Part shown: positions 23,810 to 30,893 of the stretch, piece after piece | Layout: each line of letters begins with the position of its first letter | Numbering within the stretch: position 1 is the stretch's first letter | DNA from: JBCDBL01 sp039183635 | Lineage (GTDB): Bacteria > Pseudomonadota > Alphaproteobacteria > Caulobacterales > Parvularculaceae | Reading direction: 5' to 3' | DNA: 32,776 nt | Assembly: GCA_039183635.1 (NCBI GenBank) | Contig: JBCDBL010000038.1 | Coordinates: 1-32,776, forward strand | Notes under the pieces: generated by a model | Databases searched by the model: none | What the model saw: the letters and a program-made list of their open reading frames with translations, nothing else | Told to the model about the DNA's origin: nothing | Position numbers and translations under genes: made by a program

Positions 23810-23906
23810 GTCATCCTGAAGATTTGCGGAGCAAATCATTCAGGATCCAGGGGCGGCGTACTCAGAGCAAGCGGCCCCTGGATCCCAGCTTTCGCTGGGA
23901 TGACGC
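23810..23906. repeat. Three-hairpin palindromic repeat (CGTCATCC...GGATGACG)
   Basis: Ends CGTCATCC (23810-23817) and GGATGACG (23899-23906) enclose three hairpins: CCTGAA..TTCAGG around ATTTGC/GCAAAT (23816-23845), a perfect GGATCCAGGGGC/GCCCCTGGATCC stem (about 23844-23886) and CCCAGC/GCTGGG (23885-23900). It shares the GTCATCC end with the element at 21961. It occupies the recR-rmuC gap, which holds nothing else identifiable. Confidence 0.85.
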
Positions 23907-23988
23907 TCAGAGTTTGTAGGAGACATAGGAAGCTATGTTGGCATCTCTACAATGGGCGAAGGCCCTGCGAATCATTTAGTTTGGCCAA

Positions 23989-25470
23989 ATGGAACAAATT
24001 TCGAACATTTTGGGCGCCGTTTTGGCGCGTCCGGACGTCGCGTTTCTCTTAGGGCTTGCAGGTTTGGCCATAGCGGCCGTGGTGTGGCTCTGGGTGGCCT
24101 TAGACCGCGCTGTGAAAAGCCGCCGCCACGCCGAAGACGCCTTGCAAGAAGCCGAAGTGGACCTCGCCCGGGCCGAGGCGGGGCTGTCCGAGCTTGCGGC
24201 GGCTCGCGCCGCGCGGGAGGCGGCGGACCGGCGGGCTGAAGAGCTCGCCCGAGCTCTCGCCGTGGCGGAGACGCAAATTGCAGAGCGGGAGCGGTCGCTC
24301 GCGGAGCTTAAAAAAAGGTTCGAGACAGAGTTTTCCGCCCTGGCCGCCCAAACCGTGGAAACAGCCCATGCGTCGTTTTTAAAACGCGCCGAGGAGACCT
24401 TTACGCGCCACAAACAAGCGGTGGAGAGCGAGGCGGACAAGCGCGCCGTGGCCGTGGGCGACATGCTGAAACCGATCTCCGAAACCCTCGCCCGCTACGA
24501 AAAGGGGCTCAGCGACATGCGGGCCAAGCAATCGAAAACGGAAGGGGAGCTCACCGCACGCATCGCCGATCTCGCCAAAGGCGCCGAGGCCGTCCGTACC
24601 GAAACGGCCCGCCTGTCGACGGCGCTCAGCGCCGGGCCCCGCACCCGGGGGCGCTGGGGGGAGGAAGCGCTGCACAATGTGATCGAGCTGGCGGGACTGA
24701 CCGCCTATTGCGATTTCATTCCCCAGGCCGCAGTCACTGACGGCGATAAGCGGCAACAGCCGGACGCCGTCGTACGCCTGCCCGGCAAGCGGCATCTGGT
24801 GCTGGACGCGAAAGTGTCGCTGAACTCTTACCTGAAAGCGTCCGAGGCGTTGGAGGAAGAGGCGCGGGAGGCGCACCTTGTGGGGCATGCGAACGAAGTG
24901 TGGAGCCATGTGCAGTCCCTGTCCAAGAAAGAGTACGCCGCGGCGTTCCGGGACAGTCTCGATTTCGTGGTGATGTTCTTGCCCGGCGAACATTTCTTTT
25001 CGGCCGCCATGGAAAAACGGCCGGACCTGTTTCAGCAGGCCTTTGAAAAGCGGGTTTTGATTGCAACGCCCACGACCCTGATCGCCATCTTAAAGTCCGT
25101 CGGGTACGGATGGCGCCAGGAGAAGGCGGCGGAGAACGCCGATAAGGTCGCCGCTCTTGGCAAGGAGCTCTATGACAGCCTGCGCCGTATGGGCGATGCT
25201 GTCGCCGGCGTCGGCAAGGCTCTGGACGGGTCGGTGAAGAAATACAATGAACTTGTGGGCGGTCTTGAAGCGCGCGTGATGCCCCGCGCCCGGAAGTTTT
25301 CAGAGCTTGAGGTGGAAGGCGCCGACAAGGACCTCGCCGCCCTGGAACCCGTTGAACGGGATGTGCGGCCGGTACGGGAGGATAAGGATTTGCTGGTGGG
25401 CGGAGAAGCCGCCAACGCAGAAGCGCCGGAGGGTGCGCAAGACGCGGCGGCCCGGCTTCCGGCGGCGTGA
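23989..25470 (+). CDS. rmuC: DNA recombination protein RmuC (first of two paralogues)
   Basis: The 493-residue protein has an N-terminal membrane helix (about 17-38), a long Ala/Glu/Arg-rich coiled coil (about 40-215) and the RmuC domain (about 218-430). Conserved segments are GRWGEEALHNVIELAGL, HLVLDAKVSLNSYLKA, MFLPGEHFFSAA and KRVLIATPTTLIAILKSVGYGWRQE. The C-terminus is charged and variable. RmuC limits certain recombination events at inverted repeats; its biochemical action is poorly known, and a PD-(D/E)xK-like nuclease relation has been proposed. It follows recR in the same direction, the order common in alphaproteobacteria. Confidence 0.93.
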   Translation: MEQISNILGAVLARPDVAFLLGLAGLAIAAVVWLWVALDRAVKSRRHAEDALQEAEVDLARAEAGLSELAAARAAREAADRRAEELARALAVAETQIAERERSLAELKKRFETEFSALAAQTVETAHASFLKRAEETFTRHKQAVESEADKRAVAVGDMLKPISETLARYEKGLSDMRAKQSKTEGELTARIADLAKGAEAVRTETARLSTALSAGPRTRGRWGEEALHNVIELAGLTAYCDFIPQAAVTDGDKRQQPDAVVRLPGKRHLVLDAKVSLNSYLKASEALEEEAREAHLVGHANEVWSHVQSLSKKEYAAAFRDSLDFVVMFLPGEHFFSAAMEKRPDLFQQAFEKRVLIATPTTLIAILKSVGYGWRQEKAAENADKVAALGKELYDSLRRMGDAVAGVGKALDGSVKKYNELVGGLEARVMPRARKFSELEVEGADKDLAALEPVERDVRPVREDKDLLVGGEAANAEAPEGAQDAAARLPAA

Positions 25471-25553
25471 CGGGCTGAGGCGTGTTCTCAGCGTCAAAGC
25501 AGAGTTTATTTGACATGGGCGTGCATCAAAACACACATCGTACGACCAAATGT

Positions 25554-25569
25554 AAGTGAGTAATCACTT
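25554..25569. promoter_or_regulatory. TetR-type operator-like palindrome, site 1
   Basis: AAGTGAGTAATCACTT has perfect 6-bp arms (AAGTGA/TCACTT). It shares its AGTGAG half-site with the palindrome at 25829-25842. No intact gene follows it on either strand within the gap. Confidence 0.4.
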
Positions 25570-25828
25570 CTATGCCCCATCGCGCCTTAATCGGATGTGC
25601 GGCGAGGCTTGAAGTCTTTGGTTTTTGCGCGTTTTCGAATGGCTAATCGAACACACTTGGTCCTGAAACGCTTTAATCTCGGCAGCCAGTTGTGGGAGGT
25701 GCTGGCGCTGTTTCGGTCTAACGACACACGGCTTGGTGATGTGCCTGCGCCTTTCCAGCTGATCGGTGCGGAAAGTGCGGCGGGGGTCAAGTTATAAGCA
25801 GCTTTTGGATGCGAAAGGTATAAATAAA

Positions 25829-25842
25829 AGTGAGTGCTCACT
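25829..25842. promoter_or_regulatory. TetR-type operator-like palindrome, site 2
   Basis: AGTGAGTGCTCACT has perfect 6-bp arms around a TG centre and lies just downstream of a TATAAAT box (25820-25826), which is where a repressor would block a rightward promoter. No gene follows for 400 bp. Confidence 0.45.
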
Positions 25843-26021
25843 CCCATTTATCTCCGCGCGAGGGCGATCTGTGCGAGGTCTTTTGTCTTGGGGAGAGGAT
25901 CTGACGCATTTGGGTGAACCCAGAGCGCATTTCATAAAAGTGGGAACCGTTCGCCGCTCGTTTCGGCTCATTGTAAAAAATGCGTATCAAGAGCACATCT
26001 CATTTCATTAGAATCGAACGA

Positions 26022-26110
26022 CGTGCTCTCGATCTTTGTTTTGACGGTCGAACACTTGTTCGACCTTTTGCGAAAAAATCGGTATCCGCTTTTGCGCGAC
26101 ACGCTCTAAA
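26022..26110 (-). repeat. Dispersed repeat A, full inverted copy
   Basis: This is the reverse complement of the copy at 15088-15170 with a few substitutions. Its last 25 bases are identical to window positions 1-25. The internal GAACACTTGTTC palindrome is kept. Confidence 0.85.
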
Positions 26111-26233
26111 TCAAAATTGGAGTGCGTTTGTGATTCGAGGAATTGCTGACGTGCTCAAATGCGACGTTATGCGTTGTCGTGAAGCCCGATTGCGGGGCGT
26201 AAAGAGCTGGGCGGTCTTTGCCAGATCGCCCCC

Positions 26234-27487
26234 CTACTGCGTCGCGTCGCCGTTGTCGCCGGCGGCTTCGTCGGTTTTTGCCTCCACGAGGTTCGGGCGG
26301 GGTTCTTCGGCGCTGAGGCCGGCTTTGGCCTCGCTTGCTGCGTCGCTGATCAGCTCCGCCGCTGTTCTGCTTTTGCCGTTGGCGCCGTTCGCTTCGGTGA
26401 GGCGTAAATCATCAATATGCTGCGCTTTCAAGAGCGCCTTGTCGCCGACGGCCAGGGCGTCGGTGACGGTCTTCTGGACCGCGATGAAATGGCGCTGCAG
26501 GCGCTCCATCTGATTGCGCAGCTCCTTGACGTCGGCGACCATCATGCCGGCCTGGCGCTGCACCTCTTCGGATTGTTCGCGTACGGCGGTGTCTTTCAGG
26601 ACTGCGCGGACAGTGTTTAACGTCGCCATCAAAGTCGTCGGGGAGACGATGAACACCCGCGCCCGGAAACTGTCCTGGACGATGTCCGGATGGTGGGCGT
26701 GAAGCTCCCCATAGGCGGCTTCGGACGGCACGAACATCAAGGCGGCGTCGGAGGTCTCTCCGGGCACGATGTAGCGCTCGGCGATGTCCACCACATGTTT
26801 CAGGACAAGCTTTTTAAACTCCGTGCGCGCAGTGCGACGATCCTCGTCGCTCTCGGCGCCGGCCATCGTCTGATACGCCTCCAGGGGAAACTTGGCGTCG
26901 ATGGCGATGGCGCCCGGCGGGTTCGGCAGCTTGACCAGGCAATCGGCTCGGCGCTTGTTGGACAGGCTCGCCTGAAATGCATAGGCCGACGGGGCGAGGG
27001 AGGAGCGGACAATGTCGGCGAGCTGCACCTCGCCGATGGCGCCGCGGGCCTGTTTGTCGGTCAGCGTGCCCTGCAGCTCCGCCACCTGGCCGGAGAGCCC
27101 GGTGATGGTTTCATGGGCTTCATCGATGGAGGTCAGACGGTCGCGCAATTTGCCCAACGTGTCGGCGCTTTTTTCATTTTGGTCGTTTAGGCGTTTTTCG
27201 ACGTCCTTGGCCATGGCCTCGACCCGGGCGTCCATTTCCTGAAGGACGGTGCGCTGGGTTTTCTGCGCGGCGTCGGACAGGGCGTCCATCTTGTCCGCCA
27301 TGGCGGTCTGGGAGTTCATGAGGGTCTCGATTTTCTGTTCCAATTCGAGACGGCGCTGTTTGATGCTGGCGGCCTCCTCCAGCTCCCGGCGTCGGTCGGA
27401 CCTTATGCGCCCGGTGACCATGAAAAACATGACAAGAAGGGCGACGACGACGCCGGCGACGATCAAAAGCTGCATATTGGGCGACAT
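26234..27487 (-). CDS. RmuC-family protein (second, divergent paralogue)
   Basis: I chose the ATG at 27487, which follows a purine-rich GGGGAAAGG site and begins the membrane helix (MSPNMQLLIVAGVVVALLVM); the longer open frame runs antisense through def. The 417-residue product has a coiled coil (about 28-155) and an RmuC domain (about 165-365) with GAIGEVQLADIVRSSLA, IAIDAKFPLEAYQTM, MFVPSEAAYGELHAHHPDIV and RVFIVSPTTLMATLNTV. The tail after about 370 is Ala/Glu-rich. Motifs match the first RmuC in order but sequence identity is low by eye, so this is an old paralogue, not a recent duplicate. It is divergent from def. Confidence 0.9.
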   Translation of the reverse strand: MSPNMQLLIVAGVVVALLVMFFMVTGRIRSDRRRELEEAASIKQRRLELEQKIETLMNSQTAMADKMDALSDAAQKTQRTVLQEMDARVEAMAKDVEKRLNDQNEKSADTLGKLRDRLTSIDEAHETITGLSGQVAELQGTLTDKQARGAIGEVQLADIVRSSLAPSAYAFQASLSNKRRADCLVKLPNPPGAIAIDAKFPLEAYQTMAGAESDEDRRTARTEFKKLVLKHVVDIAERYIVPGETSDAALMFVPSEAAYGELHAHHPDIVQDSFRARVFIVSPTTLMATLNTVRAVLKDTAVREQSEEVQRQAGMMVADVKELRNQMERLQRHFIAVQKTVTDALAVGDKALLKAQHIDDLRLTEANGANGKSRTAAELISDAASEAKAGLSAEEPRPNLVEAKTDEAAGDNGDATQ

Positions 27488-27631
27488 GAAACCCGCCTTT
27501 CCCCGCATGTTAAGGTTTTGTTCATAAAGCAAATCTCGCGCCAGGGAAGCGCCCGCAACCGGCGCGGGAGCGTATTGACAGGATTGGCCCTTATCCTTGA
27601 CGTTTTCGTCCGACGCGCTTACCTCGATTTC

Positions 27632-28156
27632 ATGGCGATCCGTGACATCATAACTGCTCCAGACCCCCGTTTGCGGGAGGTGTCCAAGCCCGTTGAGGCT
27701 GTGGACGACGATTTGCGCGCGCTGATGGACGATATGCTCGAGACCATGTACGACGCGCCGGGCATTGGCCTGGCCGCCATTCAGATCGGCGTACCGAAGC
27801 GGGTGATTGTGATGGACCTCGCCCGCAGCGAGGACGGCGAAGCCCCGGCGCCGCGATACTTCGTAAATCCGGAAATCCTCGACCCCGCCGATGAGATGAA
27901 ACCCTACGACGAGGGGTGTTTGTCGGTGCCGGAGTTTTATGAACAGGTCGACCGGCCTGCGACATGCACCGTCAAATATCTCGATTACGACGGGACGCCC
28001 CAGGTGCTGGAGGCGGACGGCCTCCTCTCCGTCTGCATACAGCATGAGATGGATCACTTAAACGGCGTGTTGTTCATCGATCATCTGTCGCGCCTTAAGC
28101 GAGATCGTATACTCAGCAAGCTGAAGAAGCAGAAGAAATTGACCGCGGCGGAGTAG
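27632..28156 (+). CDS. def: Peptide deformylase
   Basis: The enzyme removes the N-formyl group from new proteins. I chose the ATG at 27632 (MAIRDIITAPDPRLR) since conservation begins there; the upstream frame to 27518 is the rmuC2/def intergenic region. The 174-residue product has all three motifs: GIGLAAIQIG (44-53, with Ile replacing the usual Pro), EGCLS (94-98) and HEMDH (138-142). Metal ligands are Cys96, His138 and His142, with Glu139 as catalytic acid/base. It precedes fmt, which performs the opposite modification on initiator tRNA. Confidence 0.96.
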   Translation: MAIRDIITAPDPRLREVSKPVEAVDDDLRALMDDMLETMYDAPGIGLAAIQIGVPKRVIVMDLARSEDGEAPAPRYFVNPEILDPADEMKPYDEGCLSVPEFYEQVDRPATCTVKYLDYDGTPQVLEADGLLSVCIQHEMDHLNGVLFIDHLSRLKRDRILSKLKKQKKLTAAE

Positions 28157-28305
28157 CTATTTCAAATAAGCCGACTATCTCGGCGAAAGGCGGCTGGATT
28201 GTCCATCGAACCGCGGGCTTGCAGAGTGCGGGCAATGGTTCCGGCGTTCGTCTGGAGCAACGAATACTATTGATTGTCGGCTGCATTTAGACGTAATGAT
28301 GCTTT

Positions 28306-29244
28306 ATGACCCTTCGCCTCGCTTTTATGGGAACGCCGGAGTTTTCCGTCGCCGCCCTGACATCGCTCATTGCCGCCGGCCATGACATCGCTTGCGTCTA
28401 TACGCAGCCGCCGCGTCCTGCCGGCCGGGGGAAGAAAGAACAAAAAAGTCCTGTCCACGCCGCGGCCGAAGGGTTCGGCCTGCCCGTGCGCACGCCCTTG
28501 TCTTTGAAAGAGCCTGAGGCGCAATACGCTTTCGCCGCCCTTGACCTCGATGCAGCTATCGTCGTCGCCTACGGATTGATTTTACCCCGGGCGATCCTCG
28601 ACGCCCCGCGCTATGGCTGCCTCAACGTTCATGCCTCGCTGCTGCCCCGCTGGCGCGGCGCGGCGCCGATCCAGCGCGCGATTATGGCCGGGGACGAGAT
28701 CACAGGGGTACAGGTCATGCAAATGGAGGCGGGGCTCGACACCGGTCCCGTTCTTTTGTCGGAAACCGTTCCTATACGCTCCGATGATACCGCCGGCTCG
28801 CTTCACGACCGCCTGTCCGCTGTTGGTGCGGACCTGTTGCCCCGAGCCCTGGCGGCGTTGGGGCGCGGCGGCCTTCAGGCGACGCCTCAAGTTGAAGACG
28901 GCGTTCTTTATGCAGATAAGATTGACAAAGCCGAGGCGCGCATCGACTGGGCGCGGTCTTGCGCCGAGATCGATCGTCAAATTCGCGGGTTGTCGCCCTT
29001 TCCCGGCGCGTGGTTTGAAATGGCGGGGCGCAAGGGGGCTGAACGTGTGAAGGTGTTGGCGTCCGGATTGGCGCACGGCGTCGGCGTCCCGGGAGAGATT
29101 TTGCGGGCCGATGATGGTCTTGTCGTCGCCTGCGGCGCGGGCGCTGTTCAGTTGAAGCGTCTCCAGCGGGCCGGGAAAAGCGCGGTCGCCGCCGCGGATT
29201 TTCTCCGCGGGGCGGCGCTTGCGCCTGGCGTAAGGTTCGACTGA
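28306..29244 (+). CDS. fmt: Methionyl-tRNA formyltransferase
   Basis: The 312-residue enzyme formylates initiator Met-tRNA using 10-formyltetrahydrofolate. The N-terminal Rossmann domain starts LRLAFMGTPEFSVAAL. Catalytic Asn107, His109 (NVHASLLPRWRG) and Asp145 (GLDTGPVL) match E. coli Asn106, His108 and Asp144. The C-terminal domain (about 205-312) is the tRNA-binding OB fold. It follows def by 149 bp and precedes truA by 4 bp, so truA is probably on the same transcript. Confidence 0.96.
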   Translation: MTLRLAFMGTPEFSVAALTSLIAAGHDIACVYTQPPRPAGRGKKEQKSPVHAAAEGFGLPVRTPLSLKEPEAQYAFAALDLDAAIVVAYGLILPRAILDAPRYGCLNVHASLLPRWRGAAPIQRAIMAGDEITGVQVMQMEAGLDTGPVLLSETVPIRSDDTAGSLHDRLSAVGADLLPRALAALGRGGLQATPQVEDGVLYADKIDKAEARIDWARSCAEIDRQIRGLSPFPGAWFEMAGRKGAERVKVLASGLAHGVGVPGEILRADDGLVVACGAGAVQLKRLQRAGKSAVAAADFLRGAALAPGVRFD

Positions 29245-29248
29245 CCCC

Positions 29249-29986
29249 GTGCCGCGTTACAAGCTCACCATTGAATATGACGGCGGCCCGTTCGTGGGCT
29301 GGCAACGTCAGGCGAACGGGCCCTCCGTACAGCAAGCGTTGGAGGAGGCGATCGCCGCATTTTGCGGCGCGACGGCGGCGACGACCGCCGCCGGGCGCAC
29401 CGACGCCGGCGTCCACGCCCTTGGCCAGGTCGCCCATGTGGACCTTGTCAAAGCCTATCCCGCCGACAAAGTGCGCGATGCAGTGAATTACCATTTAAAG
29501 CCCGCCCCTGTGGCGGTGGTGGAGGCTGCTGAAGTCGACGAAGATTTTAACGCCCGGTTTTCCGCCGTACGCCGACATTATGTATATCGCATCGTCAACC
29601 GCCGCGCGCCTTTAACGGTGAAGCGCGGCAAGGTCTGGCGCGTAGCCGGAGCGCTGGACGCCGATGCGATGCACGTCGCGGCCCAGAGGCTTGTCGGCCA
29701 ACATGATTTTACAACCTTCCGCGCAACGGAATGCCAGGCGAAGAGTCCTGTAAAGACGCTTGAGCGAATCGATGTGTCCCGGCGCGGGGAAGCGATTGAG
29801 GTTTCCGTCAGCGCGCCGTCTTTTCTGCACCACCAGGTGCGGTCCTTTGTGGGCACGCTGGAGCGAGCGGGCGCCGGACGTTGGACGGCCGACGATGTTG
29901 CGGACGCCTTGGCCGCAAAGGACAGGGCGGCCTGCGGTCCCGTAGCGCCGCCGGACGGGCTTTATCTGCTTGGGGTGGAGTATTGA
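29249..29986 (+). CDS. truA: tRNA pseudouridine(38-40) synthase
   Basis: The 245-residue enzyme makes pseudouridine at positions 38-40 of the tRNA anticodon arm. It starts with GTG, 4 bp after the fmt stop. The nucleophile is Asp52 in AAGRTDAGVHALGQ, and later TruA segments are present (FNARFSAVRRHYVYRI, HDFTTFRATECQAKSP, SFLHHQVRSFVGTL). The stop lies 2 bp from the zapA stop on the opposite strand, so the two genes converge with no space for a terminator. Confidence 0.96.
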   Translation: MPRYKLTIEYDGGPFVGWQRQANGPSVQQALEEAIAAFCGATAATTAAGRTDAGVHALGQVAHVDLVKAYPADKVRDAVNYHLKPAPVAVVEAAEVDEDFNARFSAVRRHYVYRIVNRRAPLTVKRGKVWRVAGALDADAMHVAAQRLVGQHDFTTFRATECQAKSPVKTLERIDVSRRGEAIEVSVSAPSFLHHQVRSFVGTLERAGAGRWTADDVADALAAKDRAACGPVAPPDGLYLLGVEY

Positions 29987-29988
29987 CG

Positions 29989-30357
29989 TCAGTTGACGCT
30001 GTCGCCGTCAAATCTTTGCGTCAACAGTTCGATTCGCTCCGCCGCTGTCGTTAAGGCTGAGGCGGCATCGTTCTCTGCGGCCTGCAATTTCGTGGCGAGG
30101 CTGTCGCGATCGGCGGCGACGGCTTTGAGTTTGCCGTCAAGTTGATCCGAATGTTCAAGGGACTCCGATAACTCGTCTGCGATCACAAGGGCCGACATCA
30201 GCAACAGCCGCGTGTCGCCAATCTGGCCGATTTCGCCGGACAGCCGGGACACATGCATGTCGAGATACTTGGCGAGCTGCTTCAGTCGGTTTTCCTGCCC
30301 GTCGTCGCAGGTGATGGTGTAGTTGCGATCATTGACGGTGATGACGACCTGGGCCAT
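29989..30357 (-). CDS. zapA: Cell division protein ZapA
   Basis: The 122-residue protein has the ZapA domain (MAQVVITVNDRNYTITCDDGQENRLK shown in part: VVITVNDRNYTITCDDGQE) with the LAKYLDMHVSRL and TRLLLMSALVIADEL helices, then a coiled coil (about 70-115) used for tetramer formation. ZapA cross-links FtsZ protofilaments at the division site. It follows the DUF4164-type gene by 9 bp. In many proteobacteria 6S RNA lies just downstream of zapA, but here truA ends 2 bp away. Confidence 0.94.
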   Translation of the reverse strand: MAQVVITVNDRNYTITCDDGQENRLKQLAKYLDMHVSRLSGEIGQIGDTRLLLMSALVIADELSESLEHSDQLDGKLKAVAADRDSLATKLQAAENDAASALTTAAERIELLTQRFDGDSVN

Positions 30358-30366
30358 GGCCGGCCT

Positions 30367-30636
30367 CTATCCTTCCAAAATATTGCGGACTTCCGAAATA
30401 GCGGCGTTCAGCTCCTCGGACGCTTCGCTCGCGCGTTGTGCGAGGCGTTGCTCCCGCACTTTGGCGCCTTCAAGTTTTTGCTCAAGTTGGGCGTGATCCT
30501 GCCGCATGCGGGTGAGTTCCGCGGCGAGGGTTTTGTCGTTTGAGGCTTTCATGCGCACCGAGGCTTCGTCGACCTTTTTCTCAAGGGCGTCGAGCGCCGC
30601 GTTTAACCGGTCAAGCGATTGATTGAGCTTGGTCAT
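30367..30636 (-). CDS. Small coiled-coil protein (DUF4164-like) upstream of zapA
   Basis: I chose the ATG at 30636 (MTKLNQSLDRLNAALDALEK); upstream residues of the open frame lack coiled-coil character. The 89-residue product is almost wholly a coiled coil rich in Ala, Glu, Lys and Arg, with a heptad pattern from residue 5 to 85. Small proteins of this sort, annotated as DUF4164, commonly sit beside zapA in alphaproteobacteria and are suspected of a division role. It is divergent from tkt and co-transcribed with zapA. Confidence 0.82.
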   Translation of the reverse strand: MTKLNQSLDRLNAALDALEKKVDEASVRMKASNDKTLAAELTRMRQDHAQLEQKLEGAKVREQRLAQRASEASEELNAAISEVRNILEG

Positions 30637-30817
30637 TTCGGCTCCAGACGACTCACTTCTTGTTTTTTTCCACAATGGCGTCCCTTGGCCGCAATTACAA
30701 GCGCATCGGGCGCGCCCGCGTCTTGACGAGGCGTGCGCCGGTCGGCATGTTCCGCCCGATGTCGCGAGGGGCGTAATGGCCTTTTGCATGACGCACAGCA
30801 TGCACAATCACGTAAAA

Positions 30818-30836
30818 GCCGTCACGCAAAGACGGC
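30818..30836. terminator. Bidirectional hairpin in the zapA-tkt divergent gap
   Basis: GCCGTC (30818-30823) pairs with GACGGC (30831-30836) around a 7-base loop. GTTTT follows on the plus strand and TTTT on the minus strand. It lies upstream of both divergent genes, so it could end a short leader or unseen small RNA. Nothing else was recognised in the 257-bp gap. Confidence 0.45.
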
Positions 30837-30893
30837 GTTTTCCATGGAAGCCCGCCCATAGGGGCTGGCGAAGGACTAGGACCGATACGCATA

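Larger units (their letters stand above)
25471..26233. other. 763-bp gene-free gap between the convergent rmuC paralogues
   Basis: No gene is supported. Short reading frames at 25587-25847 (minus) and 25597-25797 (plus) overlap each other and show no recognisable family. The left half holds two TetR-operator-like palindromes (25554-25569 and 25829-25842). The right half holds repeats: a GGTTCCCAC-type element in reverse (about 25920-25950), an AGAGCAC...GTGCTCT-bounded element (25990-26028) and repeat A (26022-26110). It looks like a decayed region colonised by short repeats. Confidence 0.7.

Noticed and set aside
25587..25847. 86-residue minus-strand frame and an overlapping 66-residue plus-strand frame
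   Set aside because: Neither has a recognisable family, convincing ribosome site or domain; both are left as possible remnants in the gap.
27488..28057. N-terminal extension of the second RmuC through def
   Set aside because: The extra 190 residues are antisense to def; the membrane helix and ribosome site place the start at 27487.
30675..30776. 33-codon, very basic plus-strand frame starting MASLGRNYKRIG
   Set aside because: No ribosome site, short, and Arg-rich frames arise easily in GC-rich DNA. It could be revisited if ribosome profiling shows a signal.
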